From positions 2,418,001 to 2,482,000 of the forward strand of contig OZ260083.1 of NCBI GenBank assembly GCA_965284435.1: 64,000 bases of DNA, in the 5' to 3' direction. Positions 1 through 11,000 of the stretch are shown here, piece by piece. A program made the position numbers and the translations under genes. The number at the start of each line of letters is the position of its first letter. The first letter of the stretch is position 1. The DNA comes from CAIYZT01 sp947461435 (lineage in GTDB: Bacteria > Pseudomonadota > Alphaproteobacteria > Rhodobacterales > Rhodobacteraceae). Under the pieces are notes generated by a model that did no database searches, was not told the DNA's origin, and was given only the letters and a program-made list of their open reading frames with translations.

Positions 1-1366
1 CGGCTTCAGCCAAGGCGGCGGAATGGGCCTCTCGTTGGCGCAATGGATGATCCATGGCGAGGTAGAGCGTGATCCGCGCGGGTTTGACGTGTCACGCTTT
101 GGCACCTGGACGACACCGGGCTATACGGTGCCAAAGGTCATCGAAAACTATCAAATGCGCTTTTCCGTCGGCTACCCGAACGAGGAGCGTCCGGCCGCCC
201 GTCCTTTCCGGACCACCCCGATGTATGACACGCATACAAACCTGCGCGCCGTCTGGGGCCAGCAATACGGGCTGGAGGTGCCAAACTACTACGCTTTGCC
301 GGGTGAGCCGTTGTACGAACAACCCACCTTCAAACGGTCCAATGCGTGGGAAGCAACCCGGCAAGAGGTTATGGCTGTCCGTGAGGGTGTCGGGATCAAC
401 GAACTCCAGAACTTTGGAAAGTATTCCGTCAAGGGCAAGAATGCCCGCGTCTGGCTTGACAGGATCATGGCCGGTGCCATTCCCAAGGTGGGCCGTCTTT
501 CCTTGACACCGATGTTGGCCCATTCCGGCAAGATCATTGGAGACTTCACCGTCTCTTGCCTGTCAGAAACCGAATTTCAGCTGACCGCCAGCTATGGCGC
601 GCAGGGGTGGCATTATCGCTGGTTTGAACAGAATGCGATGGATGGCGTCACGGTTGAAAACATCTCGGATGCTCGCACCGGCTTTCAGATTGCCGGGCCA
701 AAAGCCCGCGAACTTCTGTCGCGCGTGACACGGACCGATGTGTCATCAAGTGCGTTCAAGTTCATGGATGTGCAGCGCATGACGGTGGGCATGGCCAATT
801 GCATCGTGCAGCGGGTCAGCTACACGGCCGATCTAGGATATGAGATTTTCTGCGATCACATGTCCGTTCGCCACCTTTGGGACACGCTGTCATCCGCTGG
901 TGCCGATCTTGGGCTTCGGGCCTTTGGGATGCGGGCGATGATGTCGCTTCGTTTGGACAAATGGTTCGGCTCGTGGGGCCGCGAATTCAGCCCCGATTAT
1001 ACGCCTTGCGAAACCGGCCTTGATAAATTCATCCGTTGGAACAAAGAGGCCGATTGGATCGGTAAGGCCGCCGCTACCGCCGAGAAGGCCTCCGGACCTA
1101 AACGCAAACTGGTCCCGATCGTTGTGGATGTCGACGATGCTGACGTCGTCGCCTGGGAGCCGATCTGGCTTGACGGCGCTGTCGTGGGGTGGTGCACAAG
1201 TGGCGGCTTCAGCCACTGGACTGGAAAATCGGTTGCCCAAGGGTTCATCCCCGCGGACCGTGTCGTCGATGGATTGGCGCTGGAGGTCGAAATTCTTGGT
1301 CAGCGCCGCCCGGCGCGGGTGCATCTTGCCCCATTATGGGACGATGGCGGCCGCATGCGCGCTTAA
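1..1366 (+). CDS. GcvT-family FAD-dependent dehydrogenase, dimethylglycine/sarcosine dehydrogenase-like (5' partial)
   Basis: This is the C-terminal part of an enzyme that would oxidatively demethylate an N-methylated glycine such as dimethylglycine or sarcosine and pass the C1 unit to folate. The reading frame is open to the left edge; the first visible residues (GFSQGGGMG) are typical of the end of the FAD domain in this family, so the ATG at 23 is internal. What remains is a short FAO-like linker and a GcvT/aminomethyltransferase fold of about 400 residues, with a central segment containing YTADLGYEIFC and a C-terminal beta-barrel. It ends just before a perfect inverted repeat at 1399-1426. 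The family assignment is secure; the exact substrate is not. A sarcosine oxidase operon lies elsewhere in the window, so both belong to methylated-glycine metabolism. Confidence 0.85.
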   Translation, partial: GFSQGGGMGLSLAQWMIHGEVERDPRGFDVSRFGTWTTPGYTVPKVIENYQMRFSVGYPNEERPAARPFRTTPMYDTHTNLRAVWGQQYGLEVPNYYALPGEPLYEQPTFKRSNAWEATRQEVMAVREGVGINELQNFGKYSVKGKNARVWLDRIMAGAIPKVGRLSLTPMLAHSGKIIGDFTVSCLSETEFQLTASYGAQGWHYRWFEQNAMDGVTVENISDARTGFQIAGPKARELLSRVTRTDVSSSAFKFMDVQRMTVGMANCIVQRVSYTADLGYEIFCDHMSVRHLWDTLSSAGADLGLRAFGMRAMMSLRLDKWFGSWGREFSPDYTPCETGLDKFIRWNKEADWIGKAAATAEKASGPKRKLVPIVVDVDDADVVAWEPIWLDGAVVGWCTSGGFSHWTGKSVAQGFIPADRVVDGLALEVEILGQRRPARVHLAPLWDDGGRMRA

Positions 1367-1398
1367 TTTTTCAAATGAGCTTCGCCGCGCAAGACACT

Positions 1399-1426
1399 GG
1401 AAAGGCAGCCATTTGGCTGCCTTTCC
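1399..1426. terminator. Bidirectional terminator between convergent genes
   Basis: A perfect 12-bp inverted repeat (GGAAAGGCAGCC at 1399-1410 and its complement at 1415-1426) has a 4-nt ATTT loop. It lies 32 bp after the dehydrogenase stop and touches the stop codon of the minus-strand RTX gene. There is no long T run on either strand, but both arms end in a short run of T/C. Its place between two convergent genes supports termination in both directions. Confidence 0.7.
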
Positions 1427-4400
1427 TATTCTGGAAGCAAGACTTTTGCCTCAAAACTTTTCAAGGTCACACGGGCCGCCGGATAGTCAATCTTTGGCCC
1501 ACACAGCGCTGGAAAAACCTCAAAAAGCTCTGCCCGTTGTGCGGCGTCCATCTCCTCAAGGCTGCGTTCGGCCGGCTGAAAGCTCTCGCTCCATGTGCCG
1601 TTCGACAGCACCAATTCGTGGTGATCAAACAACAAGTGGAAGTAACTGACCGGTTGCAAGGCAGGTGTAGATATTCCTGCCAAATGCGTCAGATGCGTGG
1701 CCGCAACCAAAACCTCGGCATCACCGAAAAGCATTTCGGCGCGCCATCCTGTCACCAAAACCCTGTGCTGCGGCGAAACCGTCAGATCATCCAGCGGAAG
1801 GTCTTTGCCAAGTGCACCCTTGGAAATTCGGACGGGCCGCAGATGGGGCCCTGCGATCAAATCGCCCAAGCCAAGATCACGCCGTCCAATCCACCGCAGC
1901 CTTTGCCATTTGTGATCGCGGGTCCGAACAAGATCGCCAACCCTTAAACGCTCTACGGCCACTTCGCCCTTTTTCGTCAAGATCCTAGTGCCCGCGGTAA
2001 AGCAGACCAGAAGTTGTTCAATGTTATAGTAGGTTAAAGTTCCGATCACCGCGCCCGTCAACGGATCCAGAATTTGGATGATGCCGTTCAACGGGTTCGT
2101 CGTGCTTGGGATAATAGTGACGTTGCTCCAGCCATAGGCGGTCAAGTTCAAGACGTCGATGTCACTGCCAGAGGTTCCGCCAAAGACCGTATCACCGACA
2201 CCCCCAAAAAGGGTGTCCACCCCGGCGCCGCCATCCAGATAATCCCCGCCGTCGCCGCCCTCCAAAACATCCGTGCCATCGCCGCCCAACAGCGTGTCAC
2301 TGCCAGCGCCCCCGGTTAAGGTATCGTTTCCGATCCCCCCCAAAAGGCTGTCGTTGCCCGTGCCCCCGTCCAACAGATCATTATCTGCGCCGCCATCAAG
2401 CGTGTCATTGCCGTCTCCGCCCAGCAATGAATCGTTGCCGGCATCTCCTGTCAGTCTGTCATTTCCCGATCCGCCATCCAGCAGATCGGTGCCATCACCG
2501 CCTGAAAGGGTGTCGTTCCCAGTGCCGCCATAAAGGCTGTCTGTCCCTGCGTCGCCAGACAGGCTGTCATTCCCGTCGCCGCCATAAATCAGATCGTTTC
2601 CGGCGCCGCCAAAGCCGGAATCGTTGCCCAGCCCCCCGTCGACGACGTCGTTCCCATCGCCACCTGAAACGGAATCATTCCCGGCGCCGCCAAAGACCTG
2701 ATCGTTGCCTTCGTCACCGGCCACCAGATCGTTGCCGTCGCCGCCATAGACAAGATCATTGCCCAGACCGCCATAATTTGAATCATCACCGATCCCGCCA
2801 TCAACCGTATCGTTCCCATCGCCACCCGAAACGGCATCATTCCCCGCGCCGCCAAAGACCTGATCGTTGCCTTCGTCGCCGGCCACCAGATCGTTGCCGT
2901 CGCCGCCATAAACAAGATCATTGCCCAGACCGCCATAATTTGAATCATCGCCGATCCCGCCATCAATCGTATCGTTGTCGGCCCCACCGAACAGACCATC
3001 GTTGCCAGCATTCCCGGCGATCGAGTCATCCCCGGCATTGCCGTACAGCATGTTGGTATAAATATCTGACGGATCTGTTCCGAAATCGTTGAATCCGATC
3101 AATGTATCATTGAAAGCAGACCCATAAATCCCGTCCACTCCGGCCAACTGATCGCCGGTGGCATAGCCGCCGGAAACTGTCCAAGTGTTCAAATTGATTG
3201 CGACGGCTGCGTTCGAATCGGAATAATCGACATAATCCATGTCAGAGCCGCCAAAGAGGATATCCGCCCCCGCGCCGCCCTGAAGCGTATCATTCCCCTC
3301 GCCGCCATAAACCGAATCGTTGCCCGCGCCCCCGAACAAGACGTCGTCACCATCGCCCGCATCGACGATGTCGTTTTCGCTTCCCCCATCCAAGGTGTCG
3401 TTGCCAGCCCCGGCATACAGGCTGTCAGTGCCCGCTGCGCCGATCAGGCTGTCGTTGCCGGCGCCCCCGTCAAGGGAATCGCTTTCTGTACCGCCATCCA
3501 GGGTATCATCCCCCAGACCACCAAAAAGGCTGTCGTTCTGGGCCCCGCCGACGAGGGAATCAGAACCATCCCCCCCAAAAAGCTGATCGCTGTCGGTCCC
3601 ACCGTCCAAAGTATCGTTTTCTGTACCGCCGTACAGACTGTCCGTTCCTGCGCCGCCAATCAGATTGTCGTTGCCGCCCCCCCCATCAAGCGAGTCACTT
3701 TCCGTGCCTCCGTCCAGGCTATCATTGCCCAAACCGCCAAACAGACTGTCATTTTGCGCACCGCCCAAAAGGGAATCTGAACCATCTCCGCCGAAGATCT
3801 GATCAGCGTCCAATCCGCCATCAAGCTTGTCGTTGCCAAACCCGCCGAGCAGGGTATCTGCGCCCGCGCCGCCATCGACAACGTCATCATCGTCCCCGCC
3901 GTCCAGGCTATCACCAGAATCGCCGCCGAATAGGCTGTCATTGCCGGTGCCACCCAAAATCGTATCGATCGCAAGGCCGCCGAACAGCACATCGGCACCG
4001 CTTCCGCCGTCAAGATTGTCGGCGTCCGACCCGCCGTCAATGGTATCATTGCCGTCACCGCCAAAGATCGCATCACTGCCCGCGAGGCCAGCAAGGGAAT
4101 CATTGCCCCCGCCGCCCGACAGCGTGTTGGCAGTCGCGTCACCCGTCAAAACATCGTTGAAGTTTGAACCCAGCAGATTCTCGATGCCCGTCAGCGTATC
4201 GTTCTGGGCGTCGCCACCAAGGTTGAGGTTCGTCGTCAGGTTGACTGTGACACCAGCGGAAGACGTGCTGTAATCGGCCGTATCGGTGCCCGAACCTCCG
4301 TCCAGCAGGTCATTGCCGGCACCGCCGAACAGAGTGTCATTTTCTGTTCCGCCATAAAGGCTGTCGTTTCCAAGACCCCCGAACAGACTGTCGTTGCCTG

Positions 4401-4881
4401 CACCGGCATCCAAGGAATCATTGTCCTGGCCGCCATCAAGAAGGTCATTGTTGGCCCCGCCGAACAGAAAATCGGTGCCCGCACTGCCAAAAAGACTGTC
4501 ATTGCCATTGCCGCCGGTCAGGCTGTCGATCCCTGCCCCGCCATCCACCAGATCGTTGCCGTCGCCTGCATCAACCGTGTCATTTCCGTCTTCGGCATAG
4601 ATGGTATCTTCGCCGAGGCCCCCCAGCACCGTGTCATTGCCAAGACCGGCATAAAGCAGATCGTTGCCCGTTCCCCCATCCAGGGAATCCTGGGCGTCTC
4701 CGCCATAAAGGCTGTCGTTTTCACTGCCGCCAAACAGCCGGTCGTTCCCAACGCCACCATCGATTACATCGTTGCCAGCCCCGCCATACAGCGTGTCATT
4801 GCCGGCCGCTCCGTAGATCTGATCGTCGGTTGTGGTACCAATATAGCTGTTGTTGCCTGTTCCGCCGTAGTAGGTCGCCAT
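1426..4881 (-). CDS. RTX repeat protein with C-terminal Hint domain (1151 aa)
   Basis: Secreted-type calcium-binding repeat protein. From residue 5 it consists almost entirely of glycine/aspartate nonapeptides of the GGxGxDxLx type, each set forming a parallel beta-roll that binds Ca2+. A single non-repeat insert near residues 190-230 (VTVNLTTNLN region) and another near 560-610 interrupt the roll. The Hint (hedgehog/intein) domain starts at Cys960 (CFTAGTRI) and runs to the end, with VSPQHRVLV as the second conserved block; such domains self-cleave or transfer a peptide. No signal peptide is visible, which fits type I secretion, but no transporter genes are nearby. The ATG at 4881 has only a weak Shine-Dalgarno. 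Two long internal DNA duplications show recent repeat expansion. The substrate or role (adhesin, S-layer, enzyme) cannot be told. Confidence 0.85.
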   Translation of the reverse strand: MATYYGGTGNNSYIGTTTDDQIYGAAGNDTLYGGAGNDVIDGGVGNDRLFGGSENDSLYGGDAQDSLDGGTGNDLLYAGLGNDTVLGGLGEDTIYAEDGNDTVDAGDGNDLVDGGAGIDSLTGGNGNDSLFGSAGTDFLFGGANNDLLDGGQDNDSLDAGAGNDSLFGGLGNDSLYGGTENDTLFGGAGNDLLDGGSGTDTADYSTSSAGVTVNLTTNLNLGGDAQNDTLTGIENLLGSNFNDVLTGDATANTLSGGGGNDSLAGLAGSDAIFGGDGNDTIDGGSDADNLDGGSGADVLFGGLAIDTILGGTGNDSLFGGDSGDSLDGGDDDDVVDGGAGADTLLGGFGNDKLDGGLDADQIFGGDGSDSLLGGAQNDSLFGGLGNDSLDGGTESDSLDGGGGNDNLIGGAGTDSLYGGTENDTLDGGTDSDQLFGGDGSDSLVGGAQNDSLFGGLGDDTLDGGTESDSLDGGAGNDSLIGAAGTDSLYAGAGNDTLDGGSENDIVDAGDGDDVLFGGAGNDSVYGGEGNDTLQGGAGADILFGGSDMDYVDYSDSNAAVAINLNTWTVSGGYATGDQLAGVDGIYGSAFNDTLIGFNDFGTDPSDIYTNMLYGNAGDDSIAGNAGNDGLFGGADNDTIDGGIGDDSNYGGLGNDLVYGGDGNDLVAGDEGNDQVFGGAGNDAVSGGDGNDTVDGGIGDDSNYGGLGNDLVYGGDGNDLVAGDEGNDQVFGGAGNDSVSGGDGNDVVDGGLGNDSGFGGAGNDLIYGGDGNDSLSGDAGTDSLYGGTGNDTLSGGDGTDLLDGGSGNDRLTGDAGNDSLLGGDGNDTLDGGADNDLLDGGTGNDSLLGGIGNDTLTGGAGSDTLLGGDGTDVLEGGDGGDYLDGGAGVDTLFGGVGDTVFGGTSGSDIDVLNLTAYGWSNVTIIPSTTNPLNGIIQILDPLTGAVIGTLTYYNIEQLLVCFTAGTRILTKKGEVAVERLRVGDLVRTRDHKWQRLRWIGRRDLGLGDLIAGPHLRPVRISKGALGKDLPLDDLTVSPQHRVLVTGWRAEMLFGDAEVLVAATHLTHLAGISTPALQPVSYFHLLFDHHELVLSNGTWSESFQPAERSLEEMDAAQRAELFEVFPALCGPKIDYPAARVTLKSFEAKVLLPE
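2648..2971. repeat. 162-bp tandem duplication inside the RTX coding region
   Basis: Two nearly identical 162-bp units, 2648-2809 and 2810-2971, each encode six nonapeptides (54 residues) with the order SNYGGLGND, LVYGGDGND, LVAGDEGND, QVFGGAGND. Only a few bases differ between copies, so the duplication is recent compared with the rest of the array. It keeps the reading frame. Confidence 0.9.
3558..3989. repeat. 216-bp diverged direct repeat inside the RTX coding region
   Basis: Two in-frame segments offset by 216 bp (for example the shared GGDGSDSL and GGAQNDSLFGGLG coding blocks near 3558 and 3774) encode eight matching nonapeptides each. Identity is lower than in the 162-bp pair, so this is an older expansion. 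The right boundary is approximate. Confidence 0.7.
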
Positions 4882-4941
4882 TGCTGCTCGCGCCTATTTT
4901 TATTTTTTCTTAGGTATAGGCGATACTATTCTAAAGGCTAT

Positions 4942-4970
4942 CCATTAACCTTGGTAAGGAAACAATCTTG
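4942..4970. promoter_or_regulatory. Candidate upstream element shared with the third RTX-Hint gene
   Basis: The 176-bp gap in front of the RTX gene at 1426-4881 contains CCATT, 11 variable bases, then GGAAACAATCTTG. The same layout, with identical spacing, occurs at 15848-15876 upstream of the RTX-Hint gene that ends at 15419. The shared 13-mer at exactly the same distance from CCATT suggests a common regulator site. Which protein binds it is unknown. An inverted repeat CGCCTAT (4891-4897) / ATAGGCG (4916-4922) lies between this element and the start codon. Confidence 0.45.
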
Positions 4971-5057
4971 GGTACTCTGTGATCCATTAGGCACAAAACA
5001 AGGCACGCAGCGCGCAATCAACGTCGGCGCCCGGTCGTGGAGTTCGTCCTAAGACCA

Positions 5058-8000
5058 TCAAGCGGCGAATAAGACCTTTGCTTCGCGCCCCTTAAGCGCC
5101 ATGCGCGCCGCAGGATAGGCGTTGGGATTTTCTTGAAGTTCCGGAAAAATCGCCTCGATTTCCAATCTTTGATCGTCTTGTAATCCATCCAGCGTGGCCG
5201 CGCCGGGTTGAAAGCTTTCAGACCAGGCCCCGTTGCCCCGCAAAATCTCATGCTGTTCGAACATCACATGGTAGTAAGTGGTCCCTTGCGCAGGGCAGAC
5301 CCGCGCGATTCCGGGCAGGCCAACCAGATGGATGGCCGCAACCAATACCTCGCTTTCGCCAAACAGCAGTTCAGCCTCTGCACCGCACCACAACATGCGG
5401 TGCTGCGGCGATACAAGGATATCACGTACCGGCATCCCCTGACCCAAGGCACCCTTCGCAATACGGACAGGCTGAAAATCCGGGTTGGCGATCAGATCGG
5501 CCGCGCTCAAACGGCGAGAGCCCACCCACAAGATCGGCGCGAACCCGTTGTCGCGCGTCAACACCATGTCGCCCACGCGCAGGTCTTCAACCGGGCGCTC
5601 TGCAGTCAGAGTCGCAATCATGGTGCCGGTCGTGAAACAGGCGATAACCTTTTCAATGTTGGAAAAGGTCATTGTGCCTGTGACCAATCCGTTCAGATCG
5701 ACGAACTCAATCGTGCCGGATTCGTTGTTGCCCCCGCCATAGATTATGTTGGTTCCACTGTGGCCATAGGCTGTCAGGTCAAGAACGTCATAGTCGTCGC
5801 CGCCTTCCCCGCCATCTACAACGTCGCCGGCATCAACCAGAAATGTGTCACGGTCATCTGCCCCGAACATCGTGTCGGCGCCCGTCCCCCCCGTCAGAAG
5901 GTCATTTCCTGTGCCGCCATACAGCTGGTCGGCCTGCGAACCGCCGAAAAGCGTATCTGCCCCAGCGTCGCCAATCAGGGTGTCCGCGCCGTCTTGGCCG
6001 AACAAGCTGTCGTCACCCTCTTCACCGTCGACGACATCACTTCCATCACCGCCAAACAAACTGTCGTTGTTCAGGCCGCCAAAAAGCTGATCATCGTCCA
6101 CGCCGCCAAAAAGCTGATCATTTCCATCGCCGCCCAAAAGGGTATCGTTACCGGAATCCCCTTGCAGCAGATCTTGACCTGCTCCCCCATCCAGCAGGTC
6201 AGCACCATTTTCACCAGACAGGCTGTCGTCGCCGAAGCCGCCCGACACCGTGTCATTTCCCTCGTCGCCATGCAGGCTGTCATTGCCCGCCTCGCCCCAA
6301 ATCTGATCATTGCCCGTTCCGCCGAAAACCAGATCGTTGCCATTTCCCGCAGCGATGCTGTCCTCACCGCCATATCCAAAGACCGTGTCCTGATCGCCGT
6401 CTGACCCATCGATAATGTCACCATGTACATCGACAAATCCCGCAGACATGGAATCCGCCCCCGACGTGCCATCCACGATCAGGTCCGGGGCTGGCGGAAT
6501 CCCCATAGCCATCAGAACGTCACGACTGCTGACCAAAGCCGGGTTGATACCGATCAGGGTGATACTTTCCCCATTGGGAAAGGTCAGAACCGCGTTCCCG
6601 GAACCGTCGTCAGTGACTGTCACATCATCCGTATTCACAGGCTGACCTGTGGCATCGGTCAGCCCCGAGACATCCAGTTGATCATAGCCAACCAGCGTTC
6701 CGCCCAAATAAGCCGGAATCTGGAACGAGGTCAGAATATCGTCGCCGTCCCCGTCGGCCAAAACAACGGTGTCGATCCCGAGATCACCCGCGCCCAGATC
6801 GAACAGATCGTTTCCTGCCCCGCCGTCCAACGTGTCAGCGCCGCTTCCAGCAAAAACCACGTCGTTTCCGCTGGATCCGATCACCAGATCATTGCCAGAC
6901 CCCAGGATGAAGCTTTCAATCTGGTGGAAATCCAGAACCGAACTGCCCATCGTCAAGGTGCCGTCTTCATTGGGCGCACCCAACTTGTCGGCGGACAAAT
7001 TCAACACCGTGTTACCCGTCAGGGCCGAAGCGTCCAGCACATCGCCCGTCGTCTCGGCGTTCTCGGTTCCGAAGATTGTGTCGTTGCCAAAGCCGTTCTG
7101 CACGGCGAACGTATCGTCGCCGTCGCCCCCGACAAGATAATCGGCGCCGCTTCCGCCAATTAGGGTGTCGTTTCCTGCATTGGCATAGATATGCACCCCT
7201 GATGAGGTGGCAGCGGCATCGACAAGGTCATTTCCGGCCGTCAAGGAAAGATCTTCGATCTGCGAAAACACCGCTGTTCCAGACGCACCGGCGGAAATCG
7301 TTCCTGCCTCGTTACCGCTGAATGTCACGGTGACCGACGTACCAAGGCCTTGCAGATTTATGGTGTCGTTGTCCGATCCGGTTTCGCCGCCAACGATGGT
7401 GTCTGTGCCAAAACTCGACTGCAAAAGGAACGTGTCGTTGTCCGCGCCGCCCTGAAGACTGTCATTGCCCAGCCCGCCATCAAGGGTGTCGTTGCCCGCA
7501 TCTCCCAGGAAAGTATCGTTGCCGTTTCCACCGGAAAGGCTGTCGTTTCCGGCCCCCGCCGACACATAATCATTTCCGGTGCCGCCAAAGACGCTGTCGT
7601 TGCCCGACCCAAGGTTGATGCGCTCAATTTGTGTAAAGTTTGCCGCATTGGGCCCGGAAACAAGGGTTCCGGCCTCAGCCCCCGCGAAGGTAACCACGGT
7701 ATCGCTGGTCATGCTTGTGGCATCGATCAGGTCAGAATCAACACCCGCCTCGCCGCCTGCAATGACATCTGCGCCAAAACCATTGCCCAAGCCAAAGGTA
7801 TCCGCGTCGTCGCCGCCCATGAGGGAATCGTTGCCAGCACCGCCTAGAAGCGTGTCATTCCCCGCCCCACCATAAAGCGTGTCGTCAGCCTCGCCGCCAT
7901 CCAGAAGGTCAGAATTATCTGCGCCGTCCAGAATATCGGATCCCAGCCCCCCATAGACCGAGTCATCGCCCGATCCGGCATACAACAGGTCGTTACCGGC

Positions 8001-11000
8001 GTTGCCTGACAGGCTATCCGATCCTGCGTCACCTTGAATCGTGTCCGATCCGGTGCTGCCCAAAAATGTGTCATTGCCCGCCCCAAGATAGGCACGAACC
8101 GGCGCATTGGCCGCCGCCGCATTCAGCAGGTCATTGCCGCCGAATGTCCAAAATGTCTCGATCTGTGAAAAGGTTGTTACAGATCCTGAGCTTATCGCCG
8201 TCCCGGTTTCATCGCCTGACAGCGTGATGGTCACACCGCCGGCAGATTGCACGAGAAGCGAGTCGCCCATCGACGTCTCGTTGATTTCGCCGCCAATCAG
8301 CGTATCATTGCCGCTGCCATCCGCGATCCAAAGATAGTCATCCCCGCCGCCGCCCTGCAGCGAGTCAGATCCCGTTCCGCCATAAAGCGCATCGTCACCG
8401 CCGCCGCCGAAAATCGTGTCGTTGTCGGCGCCGCCGTACAAAACATCGGTTCCATCAGACGTCGCACCTGCCGTGGTGTCGCCATAGATCAGATCGTTGC
8501 CCGCGCCGCCGTCAACCGTATCGTTGCCCGTTCCCCCAAAAACCAAATCCTGGCCCAGGTTCGCCGAAATACTGTCGTTCCCGCCGTAGCCATAGATCGT
8601 GTCGTCCAACCCGTCTGTGCCATCAATCTGATCGCCGTTCAGATCGGTATAGCCAGAAGCCATCGTATCGTTGCCCGATGTCCCATCCACCGGACCGGCG
8701 AAAAGAATGTTTTCGATGCCGCTAAAGGTCAGCGAACCGCCAGAGGCCAGCAAGACGGTCCCGGATTCGTTGTTGCCGCCCCCATAGAAGATGGTAGATC
8801 CGGTTTCCACGACCAGAACGTCATTGTCGGTGCCTGTTGTCGTGGTTTCGCCGCCAATGATCGTGTCATTCGCGCCGCCATAAATCGTGTCCGCGTCCGC
8901 GCCACCATCAACCGAATCCGCCCCTTGGCCAGAGACGATCAGGTCGTTCCCGTCGCCGCCAAAGATGCTGTCATCGCCTGCACCGCCATTCAGGCTGTCG
9001 TTGTCACCAAGGCCCATCAACAAGTCGTTGCCAGACCCTGCAAGGATCGTATCTTGGCCGGAACCTGCATAAAGCAGCAGATCAGATGTCGTGACTGATG
9101 CATCGATCAGATCATTGCCACCAAAAGTGATGACAGATTCGATTTCCGAAAATGTCGTGACAGAGGTTGCTGTGGTACCAGTTCCTGCTTCGTTAGCAGA
9201 AAAGACCACCGAAATCGGCGTATTGCCTTGAAAGGTCAGAAGATCCCCAAAACCGGCGTCGTTGCCTTCACCGCCGATAATGGTGTCATTTCCTTCGCCG
9301 CTCCAAACGTTGAACGTATCCCCGCCGGTCCCGCCGCTTAAAAGACCGTTGCCGATGCCACCGGAAAAAATATCGGTTCCGTCGCCGCCATACAGGCTGT
9401 CGTTGCCGCCTGCCCCCACCAGACTGTCATTGCCCGCGCCGGCCACGACGTTATCATTGCCGACCCCGCCAAAAACGGTGTCGTTCCCCGCGCCCAACAG
9501 GATGGATTCGATCTCGCTGAACTGCGTTGTCGAACTTCCAGCGCTCAGCGTTCCAGCCTCAGCTCCCGAGAAGGTAACCGTCGTGTTCGCGCCGATCGCG
9601 GCGGCGTTGATCACGTCGCCCGCGGCATCTGCGCTTTCGCCGCCGACCAGGGTATCATTGCCTTCGCCAAAGGCCAGGGTGAACAGATCATTTCCGTCCC
9701 CCCCCGACAGCACGTCGTTGCCCAGGCCGCCAAACATCTGATCGTCATTGGCATCGCCAAACAGACTGTCGTTGCCCGAACCGCCAAAAAGCGTGTCATT
9801 GCCTGACCCGCCCTGAACATTGTCCGCCCCACCGCCGCCAAACAGGGAGTCGTTGTCCGCGCCGCCATACAGAAAATCGTTGGCACTACCGCCTGTGATC
9901 GTGTCGTTTCCGGCCTGTCCAAAGACGGTCACCACAGATGTATTCAGGGCGGCATCAACCAGATCGTTATAGGCCGTGGCGTCGACCGCTTCGATATCTG
10001 AAAAGACCCCCGTTGCCCCGGCGGCGTACCCGTAACTGCCGGCCTCGGCGCCGGAAAATGTAACTGAAACGCCCGTCGTCGACAGATAGTTGGAAAAATC
10101 AAGGGTATCGAAATCCGTTCCGGTGCTTCCGCCGAAAATTGTATCGCCCGCGTGGTCTTCGGTGATGTTGAACGTGTCTGCGTCATCGCCACCGTAAAGC
10201 GTGTCCATCCCCACACCGCCCGAAAGCGTGTCGTTCCCCGCATCGCCATACAGGATATCGTTGTTCCCACCGCCAATGATGAAGTCATTGCCGGCCCCGC
10301 CCAAAACCGTGTCGTCGCCTGCGCTGTCCGCCCCAAAGGTGCCAAAGCTGTCATTGCCTTGGCCCAGATCCATAAAGTCATTGCCCGCACCGCCAAAGAC
10401 CGTGTCATTGCCAGACCCGGCATAAACGATGTCATTGCCCAGCCCGCCCAAAACGGAATCATTGCCAGCGCCAAGGTTGATCTGTTCGATCTGTGAAAAT
10501 CCGGCCGAATTCCCGGCGCTGGTCAGCGTTCCGGCCTCTGCCCCCGTAAAGTTGACAATGGTGTCGGTCGTCATGACCGATGCATCGATCACGTCGTTGT
10601 CGGTTCCGCCTTCGCCGCCGGTGATCGTATCTACGCCGAACCCATCCCAAAGACTGAAGATATCGGCATCATCCCCGCCGGTCAGAAGATCGTTTCCCGC
10701 CCCGCCCGAGATATAATCCGCCCCCGCGCCGCCATCGACCGTGTCGTTGCCCGCTTCGCCAAACAGTGAATCGTTGCCCAAACCGCCAAAAACGATATCG
10801 GCGTTGTCTCCGGCATAGATGGTATCATTGCCCTCTTCGCCAAGCAGTGAATCGTTTCCGGCATTGCCAAACAGCACATCGTTGCCAAGATCGCCGTAAA
10901 CCGTGTCGTTGCCCGCGCCCCCGGTCAGCGAATCCGCGCCATCACCGCCATAGATGATGTCATTCCCGTCGCCCGAAACGACCGTATCGTTGCCCAGCCC

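Noticed and set aside
2270..4800. Regular short repeats resembling a CRISPR array
   Set aside because: The period is 27 bp (or multiples of 9 codons), repeats are degenerate and in frame with nonapeptide coding; there are no constant repeats with unrelated spacers and no cas genes.
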